Shown here: positions 7,974 to 16,493 of the stretch, piece by piece | How the letters are laid out: the number at the start of each line of letters is the position of its first letter | Numbering within the stretch: position 1 is the first letter of the stretch | Program-made: the position numbers and the translations under genes | Notes under the pieces: model-generated | Databases searched by the model: none | Seen by the model: only the letters and a program-made list of their open reading frames with translations | What the model was told of the DNA's origin: nothing | Source of the DNA: Bradyrhizobium erythrophlei | Lineage (GTDB): Bacteria; Pseudomonadota; Alphaproteobacteria; Rhizobiales; Xanthobacteraceae | Reading direction: 5' to 3' | DNA: 64,000 bases | Assembly (NCBI GenBank): GCA_900129675.1 | Contig: FSRD01000001.1 | Coordinates: forward strand, 6,003,501-6,067,500

Positions 7974-9758
7974 CTACGCTGCCGATCTCACCCGCACGTA
8001 AAAACCCGGCGCGTCTTCGATAGTCGTGAGCTTGCCGCCGCCGGGTTCGCGCGCAGGAACGCGGTCGGAATCCAGTTGCGTTACCCATTCGTCCCAGACC
8101 GGCCACCACGACCCTTGATGAGGCGTAGCGCCGGCGAACCATTCGTCAGGGCTCGGCGGTAGATTGTCGTTCGTCCAGTGACCATATTTGCTGCCTGGTG
8201 CGCTGATCACGCCAGCCATATGGCCCGACGCCGACAAAACGAATTTGACCGGCCCGGAATACAAACGGGTCGCCGCATAGGTCGATTTCCATGGCGCAAT
8301 GTGGTCTTCGCGCGTAGACAGAATGAATGTCGGCATCGAAATTTTCGACAAGTCGATCGGGGTATCGGCGAGGTTGATACCGCCGGGTTTTGCCAGGAAA
8401 TTCTGCTGATACATCTTACGCAAATAGAACGAATGCATCGCCGCTGGCATGCGTGTCGAATCGGAATTCCAAAACAAGAGATCAAAGGGCATTTGCTCTT
8501 TGCCGAGCAGGTAATTGTTGACGACGAAAGACCAAATCAGGTCATTCGCCCGCAACATATTGAACGCCGTCGCCATATCTTGCGCTTCCAGATACCCGCG
8601 CTCGCGCATCCGTCTTTCGAGAGAAGCTAATTGCGCTTCGTCGATGAAGACGGCCATCTCACCCACGTCGGTAAAATCGACGAGCGTCACGAAATAGGTG
8701 GCACTTGCAATCCGGTCGTCGCTCTTCGCGGCCAAATATGCGGCCGTCGAGGCGAGTAGAGTTCCGCCGAGGCAATAGCCAATCGTGTTGACGCTGCGTT
8801 CTCCGGTTGCGGACTCGATCGCGTCCAGTGCCGCCAAAGGTCCCTCGATCATGTAATTTCCAAAGCTCTTTTCAGCGAGCTTCTCGTCGGGATTTACCCA
8901 GGAGATGACGAAGACCGTATGGCCTTGATCGATAGCCCATTTGATGAAGGAATTCTTCGGCTGTAGATCGAGAACATAAAACTTATTGATCCACGGCGGC
9001 ACGATGAGCAGTGGCCGCCTTCGAACTTCTTGAGTTGATGGCCCGTATTGGATCAATTGCATGAGCTCGTTCTGGTAGATGATTTTCCCTGGAGTCGTGG
9101 CGATATTTTCGCCGAGGCGGAAAGCCTTCATGTCGGTCATCGTAATCGAAAGCCGACCATTGCCGCGTTCCAGATCGACGAGAAGATTCTCCAAGCCACG
9201 TAGCAAATTCTGTCCGCCAGAATCCAGGGTTGCGGCGAGGACCTCCGGATTTGTTGCGACGAAATTGGAGGGCGACAAAGCATCGACGAATTGGCGGGTA
9301 TAGAAATCCACCTTGCGAGCGGTGGCGTCGTCCATGCCCTGGACTTCGCGGACTGCCGTAAGAATCGATTTAGCAGCAACGAGATAGCTATCTTTCACAA
9401 AGCTGAAGATGGCATTCTCGCTCCATTCCGGATGCTTGAAGCGTTTATCTTTTGGAGCATCGGCTTCCTGCGCGCGCAGCATGAGCATGCGTTCGGCGGT
9501 TTTTTGCCAAACACTCAAAGTGCCGTAAAATAGATCGATCTGAGCGCTCGCGACCGCCGCGGGGTTGGTCATCATCTTCGTCATGAGCTCAAAAAAATCG
9601 AACCCGAGGCTCGACGTGTCACCAATGCCAAGCTTGATCACGTCCGGCTGATTAGACACGAAACGTTGCATCAGTGTCTGGCTTTGTTTCGCGATTTTCT
9701 GCAATTGCGCCGCAAGGACGAGCGGGTCCCATCCGGGCTGCATCAGTTTGTCGGCCAT
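7974..9758 (-). CDS. phaC: Class I poly(3-hydroxyalkanoate) polymerase
   Basis: A 594-residue PHA synthase that polymerises (R)-3-hydroxyacyl-CoA on the granule surface. The lipase-like box GYCLGG carries the nucleophile Cys at about residue 329; the catalytic Asp is in STREDHIAPW and the His in SASGHMAGV, the standard class I arrangement. N-terminal domain (WQKTAERML, FKHPEWSENAIFSFVKDSYL) and length fit class I enzymes. ATG at 9758 with GGGGGAGAA upstream. Its acetoacetyl-CoA reductase partner phaB lies 19 kb away at 28962, and no phaA or phasin gene is adjacent, so the pathway is scattered here. Intact. Confidence 0.95.
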   Translation of the reverse strand: MADKLMQPGWDPLVLAAQLQKIAKQSQTLMQRFVSNQPDVIKLGIGDTSSLGFDFFELMTKMMTNPAAVASAQIDLFYGTLSVWQKTAERMLMLRAQEADAPKDKRFKHPEWSENAIFSFVKDSYLVAAKSILTAVREVQGMDDATARKVDFYTRQFVDALSPSNFVATNPEVLAATLDSGGQNLLRGLENLLVDLERGNGRLSITMTDMKAFRLGENIATTPGKIIYQNELMQLIQYGPSTQEVRRRPLLIVPPWINKFYVLDLQPKNSFIKWAIDQGHTVFVISWVNPDEKLAEKSFGNYMIEGPLAALDAIESATGERSVNTIGYCLGGTLLASTAAYLAAKSDDRIASATYFVTLVDFTDVGEMAVFIDEAQLASLERRMRERGYLEAQDMATAFNMLRANDLIWSFVVNNYLLGKEQMPFDLLFWNSDSTRMPAAMHSFYLRKMYQQNFLAKPGGINLADTPIDLSKISMPTFILSTREDHIAPWKSTYAATRLYSGPVKFVLSASGHMAGVISAPGSKYGHWTNDNLPPSPDEWFAGATPHQGSWWPVWDEWVTQLDSDRVPAREPGGGKLTTIEDAPGFYVRVRSAA

Positions 9759-10757
9759 ATTTCTCCCCCAGTGGTCGTCAGGCCTGTACCAGGAGCTTTG
9801 GCTAGTTCTGAAAGACTACCACCTGGCGACCAGGCGCGATCAAAAAATGAAAAAACTCGGGTCCTCAATCAGGCGGCCATTTTGCGACGCAATCAGGATT
9901 GTGCGTTGCGAGACTCCCTTCTTGCGCGATCGTCGTAACTGCGCCTAAATGTAAATAGAGGGCGAGTGGAGCGTCTGTCTCCGCAATGCTCCAAGGAGGG
10001 GCTCGGCGCGCATTCGTCGCACCGGGCTTCTTCATGAGCCCTGCTGTGAATTTCTCATCGACCCTAAATGAGCCAGCAGGGTAATCAGGTCGCCAACATC
10101 ACTTGTTGGCGTAAACGTCGGCGCCGCTAGCCCTTCATGCGGTGAGGGCCTAACAGCTGGCGCGCGGCGATAGTTTTGCTCGATGCAGCGTCTTAGAGAG
10201 CCGGCTTTTACGCCGCGTTCTCCCTGTAGCTTCCGGCTTCTCGGCGATGGGCGAAGATCATTAGTATCGGCGGGTCCTTCCGGCGATTCGAACGCGGAGC
10301 GGAGCGGCCGGGCGGATTCGGTAGCTGGAGCGCCGGGAAAGCTAGGTGAAGCTTTATTGCTTCTTCGGGGATCGTTCTGCGGGGCTCGTTCAAGGAACTA
10401 AAGGTATCAAGGACGGCCGCGACGGTGCGGTCTGGATGATAGGAAAACTTGACCATGCCCAGTTCGACCACTCGTCAGAGGCGGTATCCAATCCGGTGGT
10501 TTCGACGTCGAATAATATTCCGACTTTCGCGAGCTCCGTCGGTGTCGAAAAATGCTCCCGCAAAGGCAATCGCCGGAGAACGCGATACTCTCCCGACTGT
10601 TCTCCATCGCATCACCCCACGCGCCCGAGCACCGTTATGACAGCTACCGACCAAGACCTCGCGGCAATGGCTCAAACTCTCGATATGCCAGAGCCAACTA
10701 AGACGCTTTGGAGTTTTTGGAGCGTAGCTTTAAGATTGTTGTTCTCAAAATACAAAG
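9759..10757. other. Long intergenic region upstream of phaC and of the AraC-type gene
   Basis: Nearly 1 kb without a gene I can support. Frames at 10183-10401 and 10346-10792 lack recognisable motifs. The latter could hide the lost N-terminal sensing domain of the AraC-type regulator but I could not align it convincingly. Confidence 0.4.
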
Positions 10758-11240
10758 ATGGAGGAATATTTGAGATATCGTTTGCGCAGTGATCTGATGT
10801 GGGAGGAAGACGACCGTGCATATGCTGAAACACTCGGGCTGTTGCTCTTGTGGGAACTGCGGCACGCCGCTGACCCAAAGTACTCGCAACTGAAGCCGGT
10901 TCGCGGAGGTTTAACTGCACTTCAACTAAGACGCATCAAGGATTTTGTTGATGGTCACATTTCGAAAGAAATCGGGATATCCGATCTAGCGAACTTGGTA
11001 GGACTGAGCCAGTTCCACTTTATTCGGGCGTTTAAACAGTCAGTTGGGCATTCACCCTATCAGTACGTCCTATCCGAGCGCACCAGCATTGCAAAAGAGC
11101 TTTTGTCGAAACGCGATCTATCGATTGCCGACGCGGCGCTCGCGGTGGGGTTTAGCGATGCATCCCAACTGAACCGCGTGTTTCGAAAATTGATGGGAGT
11201 TACGCCAACGGCCTTTCGGCGGGAGAATGGTTTGCGTTAA
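10758..11240 (+). CDS. AraC-family transcriptional regulator, N-terminal domain short or lost
   Basis: A 160-residue protein whose C-terminal 100 residues are a complete double helix-turn-helix of the AraC/XylS family: ISDLANLVGLSQFHFIRAFK for the first, then LSIADAALAVGFSDASQLNR and FRKLMGVTPTAFRRE for the second. AraC regulators of this type normally have 280-300 residues with an N-terminal cupin or other sensing domain; only about 50 residues precede the DNA-binding domain here. A stop codon lies in frame at 10731. It may be a truncated gene expressed from an internal start or a naturally short regulator. No adjacent target operon. Confidence 0.75.
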   Translation: MEEYLRYRLRSDLMWEEDDRAYAETLGLLLLWELRHAADPKYSQLKPVRGGLTALQLRRIKDFVDGHISKEIGISDLANLVGLSQFHFIRAFKQSVGHSPYQYVLSERTSIAKELLSKRDLSIADAALAVGFSDASQLNRVFRKLMGVTPTAFRRENGLR

Positions 11241-11292
11241 ATCGTTAAACTGATTGGTGATACCTGTCTGCCCCCCTAGCTTGCCATCGATC

Positions 11293-11535
11293 TTACAGCC
11301 TACTTGACTCTAAGGCTCGAGCAACGCGGATCAGTGCCGAAATCTCGCGCCGCCGCGCGATTGCCTCAGCGGTATACCGACCGTGCTTGAATGCATTCCG
11401 ATTGCCCTTTGGTGCACCCGGAGAAGGACCGCCGTGCATTCGGCACCTACCGTTTGCCATCGCTGGCGACTGGCATGGCTTCCCGCTCCGTGTCCTCGCT
11501 CCGCAACGTTTGGCCCGATGCATATGCAAGAGCAT
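11293..11535 (-). CDS. HGG-motif (phage-type) small protein
   Basis: An 80-residue basic protein with CGARTRSGKPCQSPAMANGR and CRMHGGPSPGAPKGNRNAFK, the HGGxSxG motif protein common in alphaproteobacterial prophage and accessory regions. Its cysteines could form a zinc site. ATG 11535 overlaps the 3' end of the upstream gene in another frame by 89 bp, suggesting translational coupling. Function unknown; often sits near phage packaging or transposition genes. Confidence 0.7.
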   Translation of the reverse strand: MLLHMHRAKRCGARTRSGKPCQSPAMANGRCRMHGGPSPGAPKGNRNAFKHGRYTAEAIARRREISALIRVARALESSRL

Positions 11536-11869
11536 GGGGTTGATTCTCCGATTTGGTTCGTACCCCACCCCCACCGGTCTGAACATTGCCGACGATGGCC
11601 TGTCCGCCTTCGTGGACGTGGACATGTTCGACAGTAACTTTCTGTTGGCCTTTGCCGCGATGGCGGTTCAACGCCTCCAGCAAAGTCGCGTGCGTGCGGG
11701 AAAGCTTGTTGGCCTGACTTGAATTCTCCTTTCGTCCCTCGAAGGTCTGCTCCGCAATCATTGCGCGCCGATAGCACTCCATCGCCGCATTATGCGACGC
11801 CAGCAACTGTGCCGCCAACATACCCTCTAGTTCGTCCTTCGGTTCAACGCCGGCGAGAAAGGTACGCAT
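11447..11869 (-). CDS. Conserved accessory-region protein paired with the HGG-motif gene, 5'-truncated
   Basis: 140 residues including VEPKDELEGMLAAQLLASHN, a Tyr-Arg-rich helix, then KVTVEHVHVHEGGQAIVGNV, a pattern I recognise from a family that regularly precedes HGG-motif genes in Bradyrhizobium. Family members are longer at the N-terminus, while here only a few codons are open before the IS66 fragment begins near 11880. I infer that the IS66 insertion or a later deletion removed the front. The ATG at 11869 may be only the first Met left. Confidence 0.6.
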   Translation of the reverse strand: MRTFLAGVEPKDELEGMLAAQLLASHNAAMECYRRAMIAEQTFEGRKENSSQANKLSRTHATLLEALNRHRGKGQQKVTVEHVHVHEGGQAIVGNVQTGGGGVRTKSENQPHALAYASGQTLRSEDTEREAMPVASDGKR

Positions 11870-11948
11870 CCGACGAGCGCCGTCTTGTCTGACGGGTGGT
11901 ATTTCGCGAAGCGTGTGACCTTAGGTCTAGCTTTAAGGTCATCAGGCG

Positions 11949-12350
11949 ATGCGGGTCGAGGTTTTGGGCGGGTTGGAGCGTCGGCGGCGCTGGTCGCAGG
12001 ATGACAAGGCGCGAATCGTCGAGGAGACATTGGCGCCAGGGGCGAAGGTTACGGAGGTTGCGCGCCGCAATGGCGTTGCAGCGAGCTTGGTGTTCACCTG
12101 GCGCCGACAGGCACGGACGGCCGAGCGGGTCGAGCCATGTTTTGTGCCGGTGCGGATTGCCGCGGCGGTAGAAACGGGCGAGCAAAATTCGAAGCCTGCG
12201 TCCGAAGATGACCGACGGATGCGGCAGTTACCGGCCGCCCGGAACGGACTGATCGAGATCGATCTTGGCAACCGGCGACGCATCCGGGTGGATGCACACG
12301 TCGACCCGGAAGCGCTGGCGCGGGTTCTCGACGTGCTGGAGCGCCGATGA
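11949..12350 (+). CDS. IS66-family accessory protein TnpA
   Basis: 133 residues matching IS66 TnpA: RRRWSQDDKARIVEETLAPG, a helix-turn-helix (VTEVARRNGVAASLVFTWRR), and the C-terminal LIEIDLGNRRRIRVDAHVD segment. It overlaps the next gene (tnpB) by 4 bases, as in intact IS66 elements. The tnpC transposase is absent, so the element cannot move on its own. Confidence 0.88.
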   Translation: MRVEVLGGLERRRRWSQDDKARIVEETLAPGAKVTEVARRNGVAASLVFTWRRQARTAERVEPCFVPVRIAAAVETGEQNSKPASEDDRRMRQLPAARNGLIEIDLGNRRRIRVDAHVDPEALARVLDVLERR

Positions 12351-12426
12351 TTGCCAAACCGGGCAATGTGCGGGTGTGGCTTGCGACCGGCCATACCGAT
12401 ATGCGCCGCGGGTTCCCGAGCCTCCA
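12347..12426 (+). pseudogene. IS66 TnpB, truncated after about 26 codons
   Basis: Starts as a normal IS66 TnpB (MIAKPGNVRVWLATGHTDMR, then RGFPSL) and loses similarity at about 12426, where unrelated sequence leads to the stop of the peptidase gene on the other strand. The rest of tnpB and all of tnpC are deleted. Confidence 0.8.
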
Positions 12427-12501
12427 TTTCTTCTTCGCACCAGGGTCTCGGTGTCTTCGGGCATCGAGCCGCCTCACATTTGAAAGGGACAGCTACGCGG
12501 T

Positions 12502-14187
12502 CTATTTCTTAGTGCGGATGATAGTTTTTCTTTTGGCAGCGATAGCTTTCGATTTGGACTTAGACGAGGCGGGCTTAATGGCGTTGATGAGCTGTAGGGC
12601 GATAGGTGAACCGAGACCGGTGCACGCGTCCCAGCCAGCGCCTGCTGCGAAGCTGCCATTGCTCCCTTGGACGGTGTCGCGGAAGGCGGGTTTGCCTTGA
12701 CCAGCATAGATGGCGGGTTGGATAAAACCAGCGGATTTGCCGTTCTGTTGATTGGCGACAGCAATGAGGCCAGCCCATAGTGGAGCAACGGCACTCGTGC
12801 CGCCGATCACGAAGGTCTGCCCGTCGACTCGGACGACATAGCCGCTGGCGGGGTCGGCGTCGCCGGCAACGTCCGGAACGCCGCGACCGCCTGAGGGGTG
12901 CGTAGGTTTAGGGACTTTCGAACTGGCCTGCCAGGTCGGAAGCGGGAAGATGTTGCTGACGCCTCCCCCGGTTGCGCCGCCCTGCGGTTGGGCATTCCAG
13001 ACAGTCTCTGCCGAGATGGTTGAGCCGCTGCCCTGTAGGTTGGTACCACCGCAGGCGAGGACGTGCGGGCTCGAAGCAGGGAAATCGACGTGGTTCTCAC
13101 CGTCGGCAACGGCGTCCGAGGAGCCGTTGTCGCCCGATGCTGCTGTGATAGTGATGCCGAGGGCAGCTGCGGATTGGCAGGCAGCGTCAAGTGCGGCCAT
13201 GGCCTGGACGGTCCAGTTGACTTCAGCCGAGCCCCAAGAGATCGAGATGACACTGGGTTTGTAGGTGGTGTCGTGAATGGCGTGAGCGATAGCGTCGACA
13301 AACCCCTGATCGGTGTTGGGCGCAAAGTAAACGACTATGCGGGCACCCGGAGCGACGGCCCCGGCAACCTCGATGTCGAGCATGACCTCACCGTCAGCGC
13401 TGTTGGAGTTTGTGGGGTTGTTCTTTCCGTTTCCGATGGGGACGGCGATCACCTGGGGTGGCTTCTGACCGAGGGTTTTGAAGTAGGCCGCAATGTCTGT
13501 CTGGCGAAAGCCGCCGCCGAGTTCGATGATGCCGATCGTTTGATTGGATGCAGAAGAGCCTCTCGGAAATTGGTAGAGTTCGCCGACCTGGACCGGCGTG
13601 TACGAGGTACTGCCCCCGGCGTGCGGACCGGCGAAGCCTTGGCCTTGAGCGGCTTGAGCAGCAACTGCACCCTGTTCACCAAGGATGCGAAAGTGTGGTT
13701 CGGCCTGCGGACGGTTGTCGAGGCCAAGGACGGCGACTACGTAGCCCTGAAGTTCGGCCGGGAGATTGATGCTGCCTTCACGTACCCGGTAGGTTACGCC
13801 ATCCATTGTCTTGTGAGCGAGGGAGACACCAAAGGCTCGCTGCATGTTGGCGACTGTACCGGTGAGCTTCATGGTGCGGCGTCCGGGTGCTGGCGTGCCA
13901 GGGTCGACGGTGAGGCCAAACTCTTTGGCGAAGCCCTGAACTAGCTTCACGGCGGCGGGATCGGCCGCGTGGCTAGCGTTGAACTGAGCGCGAGTGAGGC
14001 GTTGTTCGCCTGTGATATGCGCTGCTTTGAGGGGCGTCTTGCGCCGGACAATGACCGATACCGTGATACGGGCGGCCAAGGGCGCGGGCTTTGCGCCGCG
14101 TGCCTCCGCGACGGGGGCTTTCTCGCTGCCTGATAAGACGGTGCGGCTCTGAGTCGTGAAATGAGGAACGGACGTTTTCGGCGCCAT
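12502..14187 (-). CDS. S53 (sedolisin/kumamolisin-type) serine-carboxyl peptidase
   Basis: A 561-residue peptidase with an activation domain (residues about 45-165; RLTRAQFNASHAADPAAVKL and GRRTMKLTGTVANMQRAFGV) and a catalytic domain. The sedolisin Glu and Asp are in DGEVMLDIEVAG (about E267 and D271), the oxyanion Asp is in the AASGDNGSSD region, and the nucleophile is in GGTSAVAP (about S465). These enzymes are acid-active. No classical signal peptide: the protein starts MAPKTSVPHFTTQSR, and ends in a Lys/Ser-rich tail. ATG 14187 has GGAGG six bases upstream. Monocistronic; intact. Probable extracellular protein degradation, export route unclear. Confidence 0.9.
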   Translation of the reverse strand: MAPKTSVPHFTTQSRTVLSGSEKAPVAEARGAKPAPLAARITVSVIVRRKTPLKAAHITGEQRLTRAQFNASHAADPAAVKLVQGFAKEFGLTVDPGTPAPGRRTMKLTGTVANMQRAFGVSLAHKTMDGVTYRVREGSINLPAELQGYVVAVLGLDNRPQAEPHFRILGEQGAVAAQAAQGQGFAGPHAGGSTSYTPVQVGELYQFPRGSSASNQTIGIIELGGGFRQTDIAAYFKTLGQKPPQVIAVPIGNGKNNPTNSNSADGEVMLDIEVAGAVAPGARIVVYFAPNTDQGFVDAIAHAIHDTTYKPSVISISWGSAEVNWTVQAMAALDAACQSAAALGITITAASGDNGSSDAVADGENHVDFPASSPHVLACGGTNLQGSGSTISAETVWNAQPQGGATGGGVSNIFPLPTWQASSKVPKPTHPSGGRGVPDVAGDADPASGYVVRVDGQTFVIGGTSAVAPLWAGLIAVANQQNGKSAGFIQPAIYAGQGKPAFRDTVQGSNGSFAAGAGWDACTGLGSPIALQLINAIKPASSKSKSKAIAAKRKTIIRTKK

Positions 14188-14416
14188 TTGTGCCTCCAAG
14201 GCAGCTGAAATGTGAGAGGCCGGCAAAGAAATCTCTGTCCGACCGTCATGGTGCGAGCGGCCGCTGGATTTCGGCTCTTCCGTGTTTGTGCCGCTGAAAA
14301 TGACACGGACCGTGAGACGTCTTTGTGATCCAGGTCACAATCCCCGAGATAAACTTTTTGCCGCGTCCCTGGACAATGGCGGCATGACTGGATGTTAATA
14401 AGCGTCCTAAAGTGAC

Positions 14417-15223
14417 CTGTGCCTGTCGGAAATCAAACTCGCACATACAGATGATGAAGTCCGCCAAGAAATGGCGTAGGCAAAATGCGGCCAACGGGAT
14501 GTACTGTTCGCGGCGACGGTGAGCTGGCGCGAAATCCATTCAGCCGTTGGGTGCGCAGTCACTCCCAGCCATAGGATTTGGCGGCGATCGTGATGCAGTA
14601 TCAGCAACCCGTAGAGCAGTCGGAATGAGAGTGTCGGAACCACGAACAGGTCCATCGACGCGATGCCGTCGGCGTGATTATGAAGAAACGTCTTCCACCC
14701 TTGGGACGGCGGTCGCCTTCCCCTCGCCATATACTTTGCAACGGTGGTTTGCCCAACATCGATGCCGAGCTTGAGAAGCTCGCCATGGATCCGTGGTGCG
14801 CCCCATAATGGGTTGGCGAGACTCATCTCGCGAACGAGATGACGGATCTCCAGCGGGGTCTTCGGCCGGCCGCCGCGCGGTCTTGATTTCCAGCGCCAAT
14901 ACGCTCGGAAACCGGCACGATGCCAGCGGATCACGGTCTCCGGCCTGACGATCTTCAAAGCGTCCAGCATGCCGGGCGCCAGCCGATACAACCCGGCAAA
15001 TACCAGACGGTCGATGCTGGTGAAGGTTAGTCGCTGCGGCGATTTACGCCGCAGCACGTTGAGCTGATGACGAAGCGTCAAGATCTCTGCTTGCAGCGAC
15101 GCTCGCGACCGGAACAATCCGATCAGCGCCAAGCAAATCAGCCTGCAAACATCTCTCATCAACCAAGAGCATCACCCAATTCGACTCCACTTACTAGCCG
15201 GATTGAGTTTCCGACAATGACAG
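14417..15223 (-). mobile_element. IS copy A (integrase-type, about 1.08-kb family), internally deleted
   Basis: Ends carry the family inverted repeat: CTGTGCCTGTCGGAAATCAA on one side and CTGTCATTGTCGGAAACTCA on the other. At 807 bp it is about 269 bp shorter than copy C (47102-48177). The missing part lies between the codons for WISRQLT and the last 30 codons. It interrupts a DNA-ligase-like gene fragment. Confidence 0.85.
14420..15159 (-). pseudogene. Transposase of IS copy A, central deletion
   Basis: N-terminal 220 residues are like copies C and D (IRWHRAGFRAYWRWKSRPRG; SMDLFVVPT with the first catalytic Asp). After WISRQLT the frame jumps to out-of-frame codons of the element's 3' end, so the second Asp (RDRD) and the Glu (IRRECLD) are lost. 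Not functional. Confidence 0.85.
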
Positions 15224-15364
15224 GGGACGCAAATCCTCACCATCGAGCGTCAGGATGTCGAAGGCATACGGCTGGACTTCGTCATCGTGCTTGCGCGAGT
15301 GCAGGACATTGAAATCGGGAACACCGCCAACCCAAAGATGACAGCTTCGCCATCGACCAACTAA
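15224..15364 (-). pseudogene. ATP-dependent DNA ligase (LigD-like) fragment
   Basis: About 47 codons resemble the nucleotidyltransferase core of bacterial ATP-dependent ligases: VDGEAVIFG, then after a one-base shift GGVPDFNVLHSRKHDDEVQP and YAFDILTLDGEDLR. IS copy A then begins and supplies the tail PLSLSETQSG and stop. The frameshift (a missing G in a GGGTTGG context) shows decay in addition to the insertion. Short but the YAFDILTLDGEDLR pattern is characteristic. Confidence 0.6.
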
Positions 15365-15745
15365 TCTGCTCAACACCGAGGACAACGAGAAGAGTTTTGC
15401 AAACGTCTCAGAAGTGACCGGATATAGCCGGATCAAAATGGAGGGGGTTTGCAAAACCAGGTGAGAGATTTCAACGGCTTAGCCCGAAAGCTGTTGTGCT
15501 GACGATTTACCGAATCTGAATCGTTGGATGGCAGCTATCGAACAACGCCCTGGCTGCGCCAAAGGCGTGCGAATTCCGCACGAGACCAACTACAACAAAT
15601 CGGATGCAGAAAGCGCCGGAGTCTTTGTTAGGGACGTGCAGTCGATTCTAGGTAGATAGGTTCAAGCTGAGGCTGTGGCGTTGCCCCGAGAGACTTCCAT
15701 TGCCTTGGCAAGCGACCGAACACATTGTCATAACAAGAGAGAGAG
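15365..15745. other. Intergenic, nothing recognised
   Basis: No gene, RNA or repeat that I can support between the ligase fragment and the DUF1330 relic. Confidence 0.4.
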
Positions 15746-16044
15746 ATGACACAGATGACCGCCTATTTCGTCGCATTCGAGACTCGATCAGCAATCCACA
15801 GGAGATGAAGACGTACGGTGAGAAGTCGGGGCCATCCCTGGCCGGTCATAGCGTTACGCCCTTGGCAGTATACGGACGGTTTCGCGTAATGGATGGCAGT
15901 CCTATCGAGGGCGCGGTTATCCTGGCGTTCCCGACCTTTGAGGAGGCTGAGGCTTGGTACGACAGCCCGGCATACCAGGACGCTGTGCAACACCGCTTTC
16001 GGGGGGCGAAGTATCAGACTTTCATTGTCCAGGGTACACGGTGA
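15746..16044 (+). pseudogene. DUF1330 family protein, single-base frameshift
   Basis: The gene opens MTQMTAYFVAF, which is the usual beta-strand start of DUF1330 (dimeric alpha/beta-barrel) proteins, then shifts frame at about 15781. Reading in the other frame continues RDSISNPQEMKTYGEKSGPS through LAGHSVTPLAVYGRFRVMDG and IEGAVILAFPTFEEAEAWYD to the stop at 16044. Loss of one C from a CC pair at GCATTC-CGAGAC explains it. A purine-rich AAGAGAGAGAG precedes the start. About 98 residues when repaired, the normal family length. Followed by a hairpin at 16049-16065 (GCCCGC TTTA GCGGGC). Confidence 0.75.
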
Positions 16045-16085
16045 GCAGCCCGCTTTAGCGGGCAGACAACGATGATCAGGAGGAA

Positions 16086-16493
16086 ATGATCATAAGGCTT
16101 AGGTCTCGCTATGCGGATGTACAGGCCATGTCGCTGATGACACGTTGTGACCCGAACAATCTGAAAAGAATTGAGTTCAGAGGAACTATCATATGTCGGT
16201 TGTACTCTCATCAGCCTCAAAGAAACTACGAACCACAGACGCGTTCCCTACGCATTAGCGGGCATCCCACCTCAATCCGCATGGAGCTATCGTTTTGGGA
16301 TACTTTGGAGGAGATGGCAGCTAAGGAAGATACCAGCCTAGCACAATTTCTCACAATCCTCCATGACGAGATTTTGAAGCATCAAGGGGAAGTCGAAAAT
16401 TTCGCCTCTATGCTGCGGTGTCGCTGCCCGATCTACAGGTCCTGTGTGTACCAAAAACCCTATCCGGGTTTATCGAATGATAGAATCGGCTAA
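16086..16493 (+). CDS. Ribbon-helix-helix (RHH_4) protein, C-terminus replaced by IS
   Basis: The central segment TRSLRISGHPTSIRMELSFW, then DTLEEMAAKEDTSLAQFLTI, LHDEILKHQGEVENFASMLR fits the RHH_4 DNA-binding domain, typically a short transcriptional regulator in alphaproteobacteria. Similarity stops at about CPIYRS (16441), exactly where IS copy B begins; the last residues CVYQKPYPGLSNDRIG are encoded by the IS end. Start uncertain: ATG 16086 has AGGAGG too close, ATG 16128 has none. The core domain is complete, so it may still bind DNA. Confidence 0.65.
   Translation: MIIRLRSRYADVQAMSLMTRCDPNNLKRIEFRGTIICRLYSHQPQRNYEPQTRSLRISGHPTSIRMELSFWDTLEEMAAKEDTSLAQFLTILHDEILKHQGEVENFASMLRCRCPIYRSCVYQKPYPGLSNDRIG

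Noticed and set aside
10183..10757. Lost N-terminal domain of the AraC regulator
   Set aside because: Frames here do not align with the usual AraC N-terminal motifs; a stop lies in frame at 10731.
13063..13944. Plus-strand frame of 293 codons antisense to the S53 peptidase
   Set aside because: No recognisable motif; the peptidase on the other strand has catalytic residues and a good SD.
11293..14226. A prophage
   Set aside because: HGG-motif genes alone are not enough; no terminase, portal, capsid or tail gene is present.
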